Origin: Antilocapra americana
Lineage: Eukaryota; Chordata; Mammalia; Artiodactyla; Antilocapridae
Assembly: GCA_007570785.1 (NCBI GenBank)
Contig: ML664161.1
Location: 3,487,868 to 3,551,867, forward strand
Reading direction: 5' to 3'
DNA: 64,000 nucleotides
Under the pieces are notes generated by a model that ran no database searches, was not told the DNA's origin, and worked only from the letters and a program-made list of their open reading frames with translations. Positions 10,961 to 23,309 of the stretch are shown here, in pieces (within the stretch, counting starts at the first letter, position 1; each line of letters begins with the position of its first letter). The position numbers and the translations under genes are program-made.

Positions 10961-11990
10961 TCCAGCCTATTTTTGGCACATCCTTATTGCTTAAAACTAT
11001 ATAGTGTAATTTCTGTATATTTCAAACTTTGCATAAAGAGTTAGGAATTAACAAAGTGAAAGCAGAAAGGGCAAAAAGAAAATTTAATAAAAAGCACAAT
11101 TGAGCATAGAAAAGAAGTATCCCAATAATAAAAAATATTTGAATGAGTATCAAGAATAATAATTAATTTCATGAGGACCAGTATTTTCACATTCTTCCTG
11201 CTCTGGGTCATATCTTATGTAATAATGAACGAAAGTAGGCCAAAGAATAACAGCTGTTTTAAGAAATGAATTCAAAAGTAGAAAGCATTTATACTAAAAA
11301 AAAAAAAAAAATGATTCCAAGCTCTGTCTCCTAAGTCAGATAATACAAGGATTATCACAAGTTAAAAAAGACATTTGTTCAGGTCAACTTGGAGATGATC
11401 ATTCACAAGTGGCATTATTGTGGTCATGCTTCTTATAGCACTGAATAAAACTAACAAACTTTCTTGGACTTTTCACTGCAAAAATGAAATTTATCTGCAT
11501 GCCACATCAATACTTCAGAATCATTAGTGGGTCATAAAGGCATATTAGACCTTGTTAAAGCCTAGGACAATATGTCACTCCAGTATTTAAGAATGATTCT
11601 TTTCCATCAGTCTTCCTCTAATATTGTTTGTTTTCTTATTTACATGATCAGTTCCCATCTCAGAATCTTGTTTACTGTTTCCCCCAAAGGAAGCAGATAG
11701 TCTAAGGTATCATAAAATATATAAAAATATAAAACTTATCAATTACCTTAAAACATATGATAAACTGTTATATAACTAGAAGAACCACCATGAGCTAAGA
11801 ACAGGTGATACACTCATGACTGATAACTGTGACAGTTTGCCATCATTTGCCTTTTTATAAGTAATCTGAAAATTACCAACCTTATGTATAAATACTATAT
11901 ATCTGATTTCACCTAGAAATATTTCCTCTGTGGAAAAAATGGGGAGTGTGGCTCATGGAAGAAAAATAACATGAAGGAAATGTCAGGTCT
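10961..11990. other. Unrecognised A-rich DNA
   Basis: No feature is recognised apart from an A(15) run near 11297-11311. Confidence 0.4.
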
Positions 11991-11994
11991 CAGA

Positions 11995-12180
11995 GTGGGA
12001 ATTTGTGCTTCCTCCACTGCCTGGCTGCCAAATGACCTTGAAAAATGCCTGGCTCCCGTGGCCCTTAATTTATCCATTTCTAAGTGAGCATAACACCACT
12101 AGATGAAGCTCGTAAGATTGTTGTGAAGAGTCTCTAATAAAAATGTACTTTTCAGAAATGCTGCCTAAATGCTAAGTAGA
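11995..12180 (+). repeat. MIR SINE
   Basis: The segment carries MIR landmarks in order: 'ctgccaaatgacctt', 'aatttatccatttctaa', 'agattgttgtgaagag' and 'tgctaagta'. It is diverged as expected for this pre-eutherian SINE. Confidence 0.6.
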
Positions 12181-13147
12181 GTAAAATATGTCTTGCTTCT
12201 ATTTCATTTATGAGAGCTTAATGTGTGGGTTCTCCCTTAATGATGAGCACCTCACTGAGCTGCAGCAACCTTTTCAAATACCATACAAGCAATCCATTTG
12301 TTTGCGTGAATGCAAGGGAAATTTGGATACTAGACTAGGCTAGAACACTAGATAGCTAGTCTGCTACCCACAGAGGAAAGCAAACTGATCATTCGATATA
12401 TAATCTGCTATACATACACTAATACGTGATGTCTGTCCATAACTGCTTAAAAGTTCATAGCCTTCAAGATACAGGATATAAAATTGTGTTCTGCAGTAGA
12501 GCAAAATATTATACTTCCTATTTGGCTGCACAGGGAAACAGAAAGATTCACTCTTTACATTCTAATTCATCAGAGTTTTCAGGGAGATTTTAGAGTAAAT
12601 AGAATATAGTGACAAGATATAAAACTAACTCCATTTTAATGGATTTGGAGGGAAATAGGTAGACATGGGGACTATGATATAGGTTAGATTAATTGTGTGC
12701 TTTTTAATTATTTTTGTATATGTAGTTACAAATAAATGGCAAAGCAAAGCAAGTAATCTTAAAAGTTTTGATGATTAAGTTTGGCTGGTCAAATTGACAT
12801 ATTCACTTCTTCAAATGTGAAATATTTTAAATAAATTATTTAATATTATGTACTTTGAATTAATGTCAAATTAAGAAGGCAAAATTGTAGAAGTGTAATA
12901 CCTTGAGAGTTTCAGATCCTATCGGCTGAAAGTTGATAATCATTGTATATACATGTAGCTCTCAACTTACTCTTTGTGCCCTAGAAGAATCACATCTAAG
13001 TCAGGTTGTATGTATAAACATTCAACTTTCTGACTATTTTTCATTTGAAGCATATCATTTTTGCATTATAGTGATAGTTAGTTCTTATTTCTAGCCAAGC
13101 TACAGACTCCTAAGTTGCTGAGAACAGAAGTGTTAGTAGTAATAACC
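12181..13147. other. Unrecognised DNA
   Basis: No family, exon or RNA gene is recognised. Confidence 0.4.
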
Positions 13148-13335
13148 TAGTCTAGCAATTCTCAAAATGGACTGCTCATTTCAAATAACTTGAACATTGA
13201 AAATAGAAATAATAGTTTCGTAGGCACTACTTAATCCAGGAGATCTTATTTGGGGCCTAAAAAAACTCAGTTTGGGCTTTAAAAATATAAATTCCTCAGT
13301 GATTCTGTTGTTCAACCAGTGATAGAAACCAGAAG
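13148..13335 (+). repeat. MER5A-like hAT element
   Basis: The start 'tctagcaattctcaaaatgg' and the later 'tcagtgattctgttgttcaacc' match the ends of the small non-autonomous MER5 (hAT-Charlie) family, with a diverged middle. Confidence 0.5.
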
Positions 13336-13546
13336 TACAATCAATGTATTATTTATACTTAATAAAAAAGAAAAGTGAGTCCCAGAGATGTTGAGTGATA
13401 CAGCAAGGACATAGAGTTAACTGGCAGAACAGAATCTAGATGCCTAATATCCAGAAACAGAGGGTGTATTAGTAACGTTCTGCTCTGAAAAACAAAATAT
13501 GCTTCTAGGTTGAACATTCTATAAATTAAAATTCTATAAATGAATT

Positions 13547-13749
13547 GAAAATGAAGTTGCTTAGTTGTGTCTGACTCTTGTGACCCCATGGACTGTAGCC
13601 TACCAGGTTCCACCATCCATGGGATTTTCCAGGCAAGAATACTGGAATGGGTTGCCATTTCCTTCTCCAGGAGATCTTCTAACCAAGGGATTGAACCTAG
13701 GTCTCCCACATTGTAGGTAGACACTTTACCTTCTGAGCCACCAGGGAAG
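13547..13749 (-). mobile_element. Bov-tA SINE with 12-bp target duplication
   Basis: An antisense full-length Bov-tA copy, flanked by perfect 'tataaatgaatt' at 13535-13546 and 13750-13761. It shows the usual 'ccaggcaagaatactgg' body and the 'gagccaccagggaag' head complement. Confidence 0.93.
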
Positions 13750-13826
13750 TATAAATGAATTAGTGTTCAGCTTTTCTCAATTTTCAGTTCCATACATGTG
13801 TACGTGTGTTTGTTTATAGTGTATTT

Positions 13827-14035
13827 GGGGTTTCCCAGGTGACACTACTGGTAAAGAAACCACTTGCCAATGCAGGAGACAAGCGATGTGGGTTCGATCC
13901 CTGGGTCAGGAATATCTCCTGGAGGAGGACACAGCAACCCACTCCAGTATTCTTACCTGGAGAATCCCTTGGCAGATTACAGTCCACAGGGCTGCAAAGA
14001 GTCAGACTTGGATGAAGCCACTTAGCATGCATGCA
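13827..14035 (+). mobile_element. Bov-tA SINE
   Basis: A sense Bov-tA copy with head 'ggggtttcccaggtgacac', box-B-like 'gggttcgatccc' and the standard body. Flanking 'tatagtgtattt' and 'tgtagtgtgttt' may be a decayed target duplication. With the preceding antisense SINE it forms an inverted pair about 80 bp apart. Confidence 0.9.
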
Positions 14036-14039
14036 CACA

Positions 14040-14740
14040 TGTAGTGTGTTTCTTTACATATTAGAATTTACTTTTCCTCTGCGTCATATTCCCTTTCCTC
14101 AAATTTTCTGCCAGGAGACTGCTTCTCTCAATAAACAAACTGCACCCAAGTTTAGCCTTAATTTATGTGTAGTTGATAATCTTATGCTGAAAATGTTTAA
14201 AATAATTTTGAATATAAAAAATGTCTCCTGATCATTTCCTAAGGAGTATCTTAGGAGGGGACCACCAGAATGCTTGGCTAGGAGGCATGATCCATGTGGT
14301 GTGGGTGAGGACGAAATGGTGAGATCTCCAAAATATCGAGGCTCCTGAGAACTACATATCTTATGGAAAGGGGTTTAGAGAGACACACATAGTAGTGTCA
14401 GAAATGACTTAAGGCAGTAATTATAAACTTTGTATTGAAAATTTGATAATAGTACATTAATCATATCACTAATGACTAATTCTTACCCAGAGCAGGAGAA
14501 TGAGTGTTCATTATGTTGGTTGTCATGTTCAACAGCTATAATCCAAAATATCCTTCAAAGGTCAGAAAGTCTGTACAATTAAAGAAGTGAACATAAATAT
14601 TATCATTCTCAAAGATTCTGCTAGAACATTTTGAACACTGAGTAGTCTTCTAATTTTAGATTAGTCTTTCTAAACATGTATACTATAGTACTTATTACTC
14701 ATTACAAGGTCAGAGCTATTGCTGTGCAAGTTAAAAAATA
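14040..14740. other. Unrecognised DNA
   Basis: Nothing is recognised. Confidence 0.4.
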
Positions 14741-14741
14741 G

Positions 14742-14935
14742 ACCCCTGGGAGCTCAGTGGTAAAGAATCCACCTGCCAATGAAGGAGATGCAGGTTCAAC
14801 CCCTGATCTGGGAAAATCGCCTGGAGAAGAGAATGGAAAGAATTCCATGGACAGAGGAGCCTGGTGGGCTACAGTCCACGGACTTCAAAAGAGTCAGGCA
14901 TGACTTAGAGACTAGACAACAACAGCAACAACAAA
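14742..14935 (+). mobile_element. Bov-tA SINE, internal deletion
   Basis: A sense Bov-tA copy lacking the 'aacccactccagtattcttgcc' segment between 'ctggagaagagaatgg' and 'aattccatgg', with a CAA-repeat tail near 14918-14935. Confidence 0.88.
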
Positions 14936-15639
14936 TACATAGATATACATATTTCAACAACAGTATATAACATGAGCATCAATATAAATGTCTGTATTTG
15001 TATATGAGCAAAGATAGGTAACATCAAAATCAACACAAATTTCTAAGATAAACCTAAGCCTTTATCTGACCTTTTTATTTACATGCTTAATTGAATATTT
15101 TACATATTCACTCAGATGTCCAAAAAGAATTTCAAGATATTTAGCAGAATAAGTGTCTGGTATATTCATCTGTGTTTCTTTTAGCAGGTATTGGCCTACT
15201 TTGCTTCCCACCTTTCAAGCAAAGATGCACACTGCCTAAGTGAGAAATTGGAAATGTAGAAAGAGGACAAAACATGGAGTTCTTTTTGGATTTTGTGTTC
15301 ATTTTGAAAAACCTGGAAAATTCAGGATATAAACTTAAAGTATATGAGAAAAGGATGAGCAAAATCCTGGAGCTGTCTTAGAAAATACTACACCTTTCCA
15401 TTAAAAAGAATAATTCCCTTGGATTGAGATAAAGTAAACTGAAAAAGGACTGGATCCTAGAGAGGCATCGGACACTGCCATTGAACACAAGCCAGATATG
15501 TTAGCAAAACATCAGCAAGGAAAAGGCGCTGTGCAGTCTGAAGGCAGGAGCCACCTGAAGCCTGGTAGGGATACTTCTATCAAGGGTGGTTTCTTATACT
15601 GCCAAATAATTACTGTTATTCATTTTTAGAACCTAGTTA
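14936..15639. other. Unrecognised DNA
   Basis: Nothing is recognised. A short open frame on the minus strand at 15141-15362 has no recognisable similarity. Confidence 0.4.
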
Positions 15640-16015
15640 CACTATCTCTTCTTCATAAATGTCCTTTATTACATGCTCTCAAGCACTTTACTATATAGCA
15701 CTTTGTAACATTTAAAATTGGCAAGTTATTTGAACGACTTTATGATAATGTCTGGCTCCTCCTGTACAGTGAAAACTGAGATCAGGGATCTTTTTAATGT
15801 TCAGTTCCTAATGTATATGTGTGTGTATGTGCTAAGTTGCTTCAGTCGTGTCTGATTCTCTGGGACCTCATGGGCTATAGACTCCTCTATCCATGGGATT
15901 GTCTAGGCAAGAATACTGGAGTGTGTTGCCATGTTCTACTCTAGGAGATCTTCCTGACATTAGTTGTCTAATCAATAACTGCTCAAAGAACAAATAAATA
16001 AATTAAATTATTATT
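15640..16015 (+). repeat. L2-like 3' end, interrupted by a SINE
   Basis: The layout 'gtctggctcctcctgtacag', 'gatcagggatcttttt', then after the SINE 'ctgctcaaagaacaaataaataaa' fits an L2 3' end split by the 15818-15957 insertion. Confidence 0.45.
15818..15957 (-). mobile_element. Bov-tA/BovA SINE, head missing
   Basis: The antisense body of a Bov SINE ('cttcagtcgtgtctgattc', 'aggcaagaatactggagtg') ends at 'ggagatcttcctgac' without the tRNA-like head, so it is 5'-truncated. Confidence 0.85.
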
Positions 16016-16480
16016 GTTAGCATTGTAACTCACTTTGTGTAGTGTTTCACAGATGCATTGTGGCTGGTCCAAAAGATCTTATGAACATACTCAAACATCC
16101 AGAAAAGCATCTTGTTTTCATATTCATCAGTCATCAAGGTAACATATTTGCAGATCCTTTAGGGTCTTATTCCTGATTCACTCTGAGATACACTGATCGC
16201 ACATCTTATGTCCACTGAGATAAAATAAATCCCAAGACAATTAAAGCATCCCCCAAACTAAATCATAGGTGAAGTATATTTTATTTGATCTTAAATTCTT
16301 TCCTAGGGTTACTAGATTAAGGTTCCCTTGAAAACCCCAAGCTGCATTCACTAAAAATCATTTTTCAAATAACTTGTCTACAAATTTATAAATTCTTGTT
16401 TTTTTAATCTTTAGAGTTTCATCTTCTATCTCCCATCTTGTAAAACTCTCTTAATTCTTAAAAAGATAGCTAAAATTTTA
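16016..16480. other. Unrecognised DNA
   Basis: Nothing is recognised. Confidence 0.4.
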
Positions 16481-16489
16481 AATAAAAGA

Positions 16490-16675
16490 AACTTTAAACA
16501 TAAAGTTCTCTTTTCATAACAGCTCTCTGAATAATTATGTCATGTATGATCCTACTCACCACCACCTTAAAGATGAACACATCAGAATTTAATGAGGTCA
16601 AACTACATGTTTAAGGCCGTACAAGATGTACAGAGCACAGCTGAAATTTAAACCAGTCTTATGATTCCAAATATC
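16490..16675 (-). repeat. MIR SINE (diverged)
   Basis: The sequence follows the MIR complement in outline ('aatgaggtcaaactacatgtttaaggccgt' in place of the gaggttaagtaacttgcccaaggtc-type core; then 'gagcacagctgaaatttaaacc'). Divergence is high. Confidence 0.45.
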
Positions 16676-16864
16676 ATTTTTTTTATTTCATCATAATTCT
16701 AGTCTATAAAAGTAATTTACTGAAAGTAAAATCTTTCAGAGCAAGGTTTTGCCAGTAAACAAACCGTTTCAACAACTGCTATTAAATTACAAGTTGTCTG
16801 CAATTTTATTTGCCACTGGGTTCCTATCAAATTCTGTAAATGTATGTATATGTGATGACAACAT

Positions 16865-17005
16865 CAGAAATTTTAGAATTGGAATTCTACATAATCTATA
16901 TTAAACATCATTTAATTCAAGCTATTAATTTTGCACATAAAGAAGGTCAGGCTTAAAGAGAACAGGTTCATCCTAGTTCAGTACCACATATTTGGCAGCT
17001 TAGCA
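16865..17005 (-). repeat. MIR-like fragment
   Basis: A weak match to the MIR core ('aagaaggtcaggcttaaagag', 'gttcagtaccacatatttggcag'). Confidence 0.35.
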
Positions 17006-17094
17006 GATAACTATTATTGATTCTTCTTCTAACATGTTTCTTGCTACATGTGATATTTCAAATAATTGCCTATCTCCAAGAATGGCTTTAGACA

Positions 17095-17232
17095 CTAGTT
17101 CTCATTATCCTAATAAAGACCTAAACCCAGGAACATTGAATCAAAATCTCTGGTGTAAAGTCTTGGCATCAGTATTTTTATAAAGTTCCTTAAGTAGATC
17201 CTGATATATAGCATGATTGGAGAACAAACAGT
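17095..17232 (+). repeat. MER5A-like fragment
   Basis: The segments 'tgaatcaaaatctctggtg' and 'ggcatcagtatttttataa' resemble the second half of a MER5-type element. Confidence 0.4.
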
Positions 17233-17550
17233 TGCAGTGCAGAAATAGAGACATAGACATAGAGAAAAATGTATGGATACCAAAGGGGGAAGAAAAGGGT
17301 GAGATGAATTAGGAGACTGGGATTATCTATATATACTACTAATATTATGCATAAAATAAGTAACTAATGAGAACCTACTGTATAATTCAAGGAATCCTAC
17401 GCAATATTCCATGGTGACCTAAATGGGAAGAAAATCCAAAAATGAGGGGATATATGAAACATATAGATGATTTACTTTGCTGTATAGCAGAAAAGAGCAC
17501 AACATTGTAAAGCAACTATATTTCAATAAAATTAATAAAAAATAATAAAG
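17233..17550 (+). mobile_element. L1 3' UTR fragment
   Basis: A sense L1 3' end: 'agacatagagaaaaatgtatgg', 'gagaacctactgtataattc', 'cctaaatgggaagaaaatcc', 'gtaaagcaactatatttcaa', ending in an A-rich AATAAA-type tail at 17523-17550. This 3' UTR type is common in ruminant and other mammalian genomes. No ORF2 sequence is retained. Confidence 0.75.
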
Positions 17551-18496
17551 AATCATACATAAAACATATCTAGTTGCCAAATGTTATCTTCAGTATTTAG
17601 ATTTTCCATTAACTTAGATGAATAGAATAGAAAAGTATTTTTCTGTTTTTCCTTCACGGAGTTGAATACTTGTGTATGTGTCTGGGTATGTGTGTGTTTA
17701 ATATTAGCCACTTCTCTGTAAAACAGAAAATAGTTTAGTTTTCTTCCATGCTATACATACAGGGAATAGAAGCAAAATCCTGCTTTGTGCATGTATGTGA
17801 ATGACAGAATATGTAATTATATGTGTAAGTATATGCAATTTTGCCTGCTAAATTCTATATTTGTATGAAATTACTTTCTAATCTATACTATCTTCATTAT
17901 AAATTTATAGATAATGGAGAATCCTATTTCATTTTGATACATTTAGCCATCTTCCATTCTCCATCATGTTCTTTGAGGTAATAAACTAGGATGTAATCAC
18001 CTATTCAAAACCTGAATTAACATTTATAACTCTTGATATATATTTTATACATCTTATTATGTATCATTTTAATTCCAATAGTGAGATTTAGCTTTCTCCT
18101 TACTTTAAGATTGACTTAAGGGCAAATGATTAACTAAGTGAGTCTTTATGCAAACTGTCCCTTGATGCACACATTAATTAGATGAATAGTGATAATAGTA
18201 ACCAAGAAAAGGAATATGCTAGAGTAAATCATTGTGTGAATATACAAAGGAGCCCAGAGGTAATATGAGTTGAGTAAATGTGTTTGATATAGTACATGTA
18301 CTGCCATTAAATTAACACTTGTTTTGATATGGCATGTGAGTGATATCTCAATGTATTAGGTGTATATAATCAGGTATCTTTATTTTCTTCAAATTTTAAG
18401 AATGGTCTCTTGATGAACAACAGCATGAGTTTTTGGTTAAAACTGTAGATATATATATACACTGAAAAAAATTAAAAGTCCAAGCAGTGGATCATA
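17551..18496. other. Unrecognised AT-rich DNA
   Basis: Nothing is recognised. Confidence 0.4.
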
Positions 18497-18506
18497 ATTG
18501 CTTTTT

Positions 18507-19004
18507 TTTTTTTACTTTTTTATTTTTTAATTTTTTTTTTCAGGAGTACACTATAGAATATATATATATATATTTATTATTGTTTTTGCCATACATTGTC
18601 ATGATATCACCATGGGTTTACATATGCTTCCCCTCCGGGTCCCCCCTCCCTCCTCCCTCCCCCCCCCGGGAAATCTCACTGCACCAGTCCCGAGCATCAA
18701 TCCTGGGCTGGCGATTGATTAGACACATGACAATTAACATGCTTCAATGCCCTTCTCCCATATCATCCCACCCTTACCCTCATCCACAAAGTCCACGAGT
18801 CTATTCTATACATCTGCGTTCCTTTTGTTGTCTCCCATGTTGAGTTCTCATTACTGTCTTTCTAAATTCCATATATATGTGTTAATATACTGTATTGTTG
18901 TTTTTGCTTCTGGCTTACTTCACTCTGGATAATGGGCTCCAGTTTCGTCCATCTGAATAGAATTGCTTCAAATGAATTTTTTTTTTAATGCTGAGTAATA
19001 TTCC
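18507..19004 (-). mobile_element. Young ruminant L1 (L1_BT-type), 5'-truncated
   Basis: An antisense L1 3' end beginning with its T-rich tail complement and containing 'tgtttttgccatacattgtc', a C-rich tract (18638-18668), 'gcttacttcactctggata' and 'gctgagtaatattccattg'. The last part is the antisense of the L1 ORF2 C-terminus. Flanking 'attgcttttt' at 18497-18506 and 19005-19014 is a plausible 10-bp target duplication. It closely resembles the copy at 21037-21562. Confidence 0.85.
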
Positions 19005-19014
19005 ATTGCTTTTT

Positions 19015-20800
19015 GAAGAAGGTGTCAGAGCAGTGTATTTGGAGAAAACACCAAAATTAGAAGCAGTATATTTGGTAGCCACATTATTCTCCTTAAATGG
19101 GTAATAAAACTTACTTTCTGAAATATTCTAGGACTCTCTGCATTTACTAATTTACAAATGAATAATGGACTGAAAATAGGAAATATGTTGAAGTTCTTGT
19201 TTGTGTTTGTTTACACATGACTTTAAGGAAAATAGCTTTCATCCTTGGAAGGCATCCTTTGCCTTCCAAAACCACTCAGAAGTTTCTGTAAAACATTTTC
19301 TGGGGAAAATTTGAAAATTAAAATATATATATATTTTAACATAATTATAAACATTTACAATGTTTATAACATATTCAGAATAAATTTAAATTATAATCTG
19401 AGTTTCATTTATCATGAGTTTATAAAAATCATGAAACATCAAATCAGTGGGTTAGAAATACTGATAAAAAATAAAAACTATCTTAATTTACTACAGGATC
19501 TGTTTTCCAACCTCTTTGACAAAACATGCCATTTTGACAAGCCAGTTAGCATAAATGACTTAAAACACCCTGAGCCCTTGCACTTAATACAGTCAGTACC
19601 CTGCACTTCAAATTGTCCTACACCATTATCATGTTTCAACATGTCAGTCTCTTATCAGAAGGATATCACAGCATCAAAGTGTAAATTCTTTGGATATTTG
19701 TCTTTCAATGTCAGCATCAAAATATGTGCCCTTTGATCACTTATCTAATCCTTTATGGAGCTGTAAACAGACAATAACAAGCAAGGATTTCCATCAGCCT
19801 AAAGTATTTAGACAATGGTAAATCTTCCTTAAGAAGAAATCATTCAAACATCAAATTTAAACAGTGCTGAAGAAGAAAAAATACATGAAATCCAATGGAC
19901 TTACATAACAAATATTTCTTCCTTAATCTCAAAAGGTTTAAAGGGGAGGCATATAAATCACTCAGTGATGCAAGAGATACTAGTTATAAAGCTAAACATA
20001 TTCATTCCTCATTCTGTAAATGTTTAGGTTATCCAATACATGCAAACATAGATAGATATTGAAGCTACAGAAGTTAGGTTTATGCCCTCATGAAACTCAT
20101 CATTGGGGGAAAGCTCAGGGATAAGCATATTACATTAGAAGACAATACACAGTCTATCTGAAGGCTTAATGAAAGACAATTCCCAGTTTTCACACAGCTA
20201 ACAAGCAGTTATAAACCCAAAGGCACCTCTGAAGAGAATCTAAAATTTTTCATATGTCAGGAATTTGAATGAACAAATCCCCAAAACATATTTTATAAGA
20301 AAGGACCAAGGCATTATGAACTAAGAACTTTAATCTGAAATTATTTCAGTGAAAACAAATCAAATTTGCAACTGAATAAAGCAATTTTTCAACTGAGTAA
20401 AGCAATGCATGGAAAAGAAAATCATTCCATCAAGTGAAATTCAAGGATGCAATCTGATGATATTCTTTTATGATTTCTTTGAAACCATGATAATCATTCT
20501 GGTAGCTACTTGTAGCAACTAAGCTGAGAGTTTAAAAAACCTGTTTGAGTTATACAAACAAGTATGTTAATATATATGCATATGCACACAAACACATATA
20601 TATGTATATGTTTTAAGGTGATATATACTTTGAAAGAATAACAGCAGAGAATTAAGGAGAGATTTAAAATCCCGATTTTTAACTAATGTTTATTTTTTTA
20701 TAGCCTCTAAAATAACACTCACTGTGTTTTACTGAAACACATCGCTTAGAATATTTACCTTCATCAACTCTAAAAGCATTTGGATGGATCTCTCATATTT
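19015..20800. other. Unrecognised DNA with one 163-codon open frame
   Basis: An open frame runs on the plus strand at 19245-19736, but its composition (Ile/Asn/Tyr-rich, Lys-rich from AT codons) looks like chance in AT-rich DNA and I recognise no domain. Bases 20010-20200 weakly resemble the old repeat seen at 10080. Nothing else is recognised. Confidence 0.4.
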
Positions 20801-20812
20801 AAAAAGGCAGTA

Positions 20813-22189
20813 GCCCTTTTGGATCTCTGAGTAGCACTATGGTAGTCAGGAAGAACAAGCACCTTACAAAAGGCAGCTAAAAGGGAGCCAAGAAGAAAGT
20901 GCTTGACTCATTTTCTGAGAAAGATTGGTATGATTTGAAAGCATCAGCAAGGTTCAATATAAGAAATATTGGAAAAACACTTGTCATGAGAACACAAGGA
21001 ACAAAAATCACAACTGATGGCTTCAAAGGTTGTGGGTTTTTTTATTATTATTTTTTTTATTGTTTTTGCCATACAATGTCATGATATCATCATGGGTTTA
21101 CATATGCTCCCCCTCCAGAGCCCCCCTCCCTCCTCCTTCCCCCCCCCCGGGAAATCTCGCTGCACCAGCCCCGAGCATCAATCCTGGGCTGGTGATTGAT
21201 TAGACATATGATAATTAACTTGTTTCAATGCCCTTCTCCCATATCATCCCACCCTTACCCTCATCCACAGAGTCCACGAGTCTATTCTACACATCTGCGT
21301 TCCTTTTGCTGTCTTGCATGTTGGGTTCTCGTTACCATCTTTCTAAATTCCATATATATGTGTTAATATACTGTATTGTTGTTTTTGCTTCTGGCTTACT
21401 TCACTCTGGATAATGGGCTCCAGTTTCGTCCATCTGAGTAGAACTGCTTCAAATGAATTTTTTTTAATGCTGAGTAATATTCCATTGTGTATATGTACCA
21501 CAGCTTTCTTATCCATTCGTCAGTTGATGGGCATCTAGGTTGCTTCCATGTCCTGGCTATTGTGCCTTGCTGATGTGCAGAATGATGAAGTTTCATTTAG
21601 AAAATTCAAGCTAATTACTGAGGACATTCTGGGCAAAAAATGCCTGACTAATTTCCTTGGCACGGATCTCACCTGTGACAAAATGTGCTCTATGGGTCAA
21701 AAAAATGTCAGACTGTGATTGAAGCTCACATTGATGTCTACACTACTGATGGTTATTTGCTTCATTTATTCTGTGTGAATATACTGAATACACAACACTT
21801 AGATTCAGAAGACCTCTTATGCCCAGCACTGGTAGGTCAGCCAGATCCACAAGATCACGATGTAAATCATGACCTGAGAAGTGCAGACAAATGTCTTAAA
21901 AAGGGTGGTCAATAAATTGATTCCGGACAGCATTGGAAAACACATAGAAAAGGTTTGCCAATATATTTATCTGCTCCACGATGACACTGTTACAAAAGCA
22001 AATATGCTGAAGAAGCCCATGTATAAATTGGGAAAACTCGTGGAACTGCATGGAGAAGATAGCATTTTTGGAAGAGTTACTGGGGATGAGATAAGCAGTA
22101 AAGTTGATCAAGCTAATAGGTATGAGTCAGCTGTTCAAAAATATGTGAAAACTAGGGAATTTTAATGGTGATATTTGTGTCAAAAAAAA
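20813..22189 (+). pseudogene. RPS3A: RPS3A processed pseudogene, interrupted by L1
   Basis: A retrocopy of the mRNA for ribosomal protein eS1 (RPS3A), a 40S subunit component. The initiation codon is at 20839, preceded by a 5'-UTR-like 'cccttttggatctctgag'. Recognisable protein blocks include [26 protein letters not shown], later [21 protein letters not shown], then [24 protein letters not shown] and ELHGED. It has no introns, ends in a poly(A) tract (22182-22194) and is flanked by a 12-bp duplication 'aaaaaggcagta' (20801-20812 and 22190-22201). Disabling changes: a TAA at codon 14 (20878), a frameshift after LHLFC near 21780, another reading-frame change before VVNKL, and a young L1 inserted at about 21037-21562 that also appears to have removed about 10 target bases. 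The functional protein is 264 residues; no such product can come from this locus. Confidence 0.95.
21037..21562 (-). mobile_element. Young ruminant L1 inserted in RPS3A pseudogene
   Basis: A 5'-truncated antisense L1 of the same type as 18507-19004, with T-rich end, C-rich tract (21120-21150) and ORF2 C-terminus. Read on the minus strand it encodes the typical L1 end CPSTDEWIRKLWYIYTMEYY, interrupted downstream. It extends about 80 bp further into ORF2 than the first copy. No clear target duplication is visible; about 10 bp of RPS3A sequence seem to be missing, suggesting an insertion with a target deletion. It is younger than the pseudogene. Confidence 0.9.
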
Positions 22190-22201
22190 AAAAAGGCAGT
22201 A

Positions 22202-23309
22202 AAAGCAGGTGATAGCCAGCTAAACTTTTCTAATATATCTTTTTCAATGAAAATTTACATTCCATGCTGTATATATAGGGAATAATTTGGACAGATGTTT
22301 AACTGACTTTCTTTATTAAAATGTTCCAACTGTCAAATTCAAATTGCTCTAAGCACAAAAGCCAACAAAGTCAAATTAACTAATGGTAAAAAGATTACTG
22401 TATCTTCATGAGGGGAACATTTTGAATAATTGAGTGAAGGGTAGCTTTGCATGTGACAAATAAGATGAAATAATAATTTCAAGTTGACCTCCCCAAGTAC
22501 TTCTTTTCAGACTCTTTTGCATGAAGAAACAGTAAATAAATGCTTGGCTTTGGCTTTTTCTTCTGTTTTATTTCTGAGACAAGTCAGTGTTTTTACTTTA
22601 CAGATGACAGAGGACACTTGTCTTCCTGTTTGCAACATGAGAAGGGCCTCTTCACTCCATTTCTGGAAGGAACAGCAGGAGAGGAACATTCCACTCTAAA
22701 CTTCCTTACTTTTTCCCAGGAGGGAGGAGTTATTTAGCTGATTCACACAACTGGAAGAGGGAGATAAATATGACTCCACCCTTAGGAGTTCTCTCACTGT
22801 GAACCTCCTGCCTGCAAAGAGGGTACTTGGGATCTGCTGGTGGCAGTCAGGTATCCAACACTGCCCACAACATAGTAGATCTGGAATACACATTAAGAGG
22901 CCTATTTGACCACAAGTCCATTGCTCTTTCTCCAGTTTAGATTTATAGGGAAAAAATAATTTTGATTTTTCACCTAGCTATAAAATGATTCCAAACTTGG
23001 GCATTAGAAGGGTGCTATTTGTCTTCCCTCTAAAATTTGAACAAACATGATGTCAACAGATAACACAATTCTATCAATTAAACCTTTCCTTTAAAATTCA
23101 TATGACATGAAGCACATCTGACTCTTCATGAAATTCTCCATCTTCTACTTTATTCTATTTACATGACTATATTATACACATTATATTATTTCAAGTATTT
23201 TGCCCTTTTTTGTGTGTATGATTGGTTGGAGTTTTTAAGTTGATTTACCTGGGAGGGTAAATCTGGTCCATGTGAATACATCTTGGCTAGAGGGGAAGCA
23301 TTCATCATT
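22202..23309. other. Unrecognised DNA
   Basis: Nothing is recognised. The 22600-22890 part is slightly less AT-rich than its surroundings but shows no identifiable exon or repeat. Confidence 0.4.

Noticed and set aside
19245..19736. Longest open frame not explained by a mobile element (163 codons)
   Set aside because: Low-complexity composition typical of AT-rich DNA, no recognisable domain and no homology I can name. Treated as chance.
22480..22900. Possible exon or regulatory island in a less AT-rich stretch
   Set aside because: There is no convincing splice-bounded frame, CpG cluster or known motif; the evidence is insufficient.
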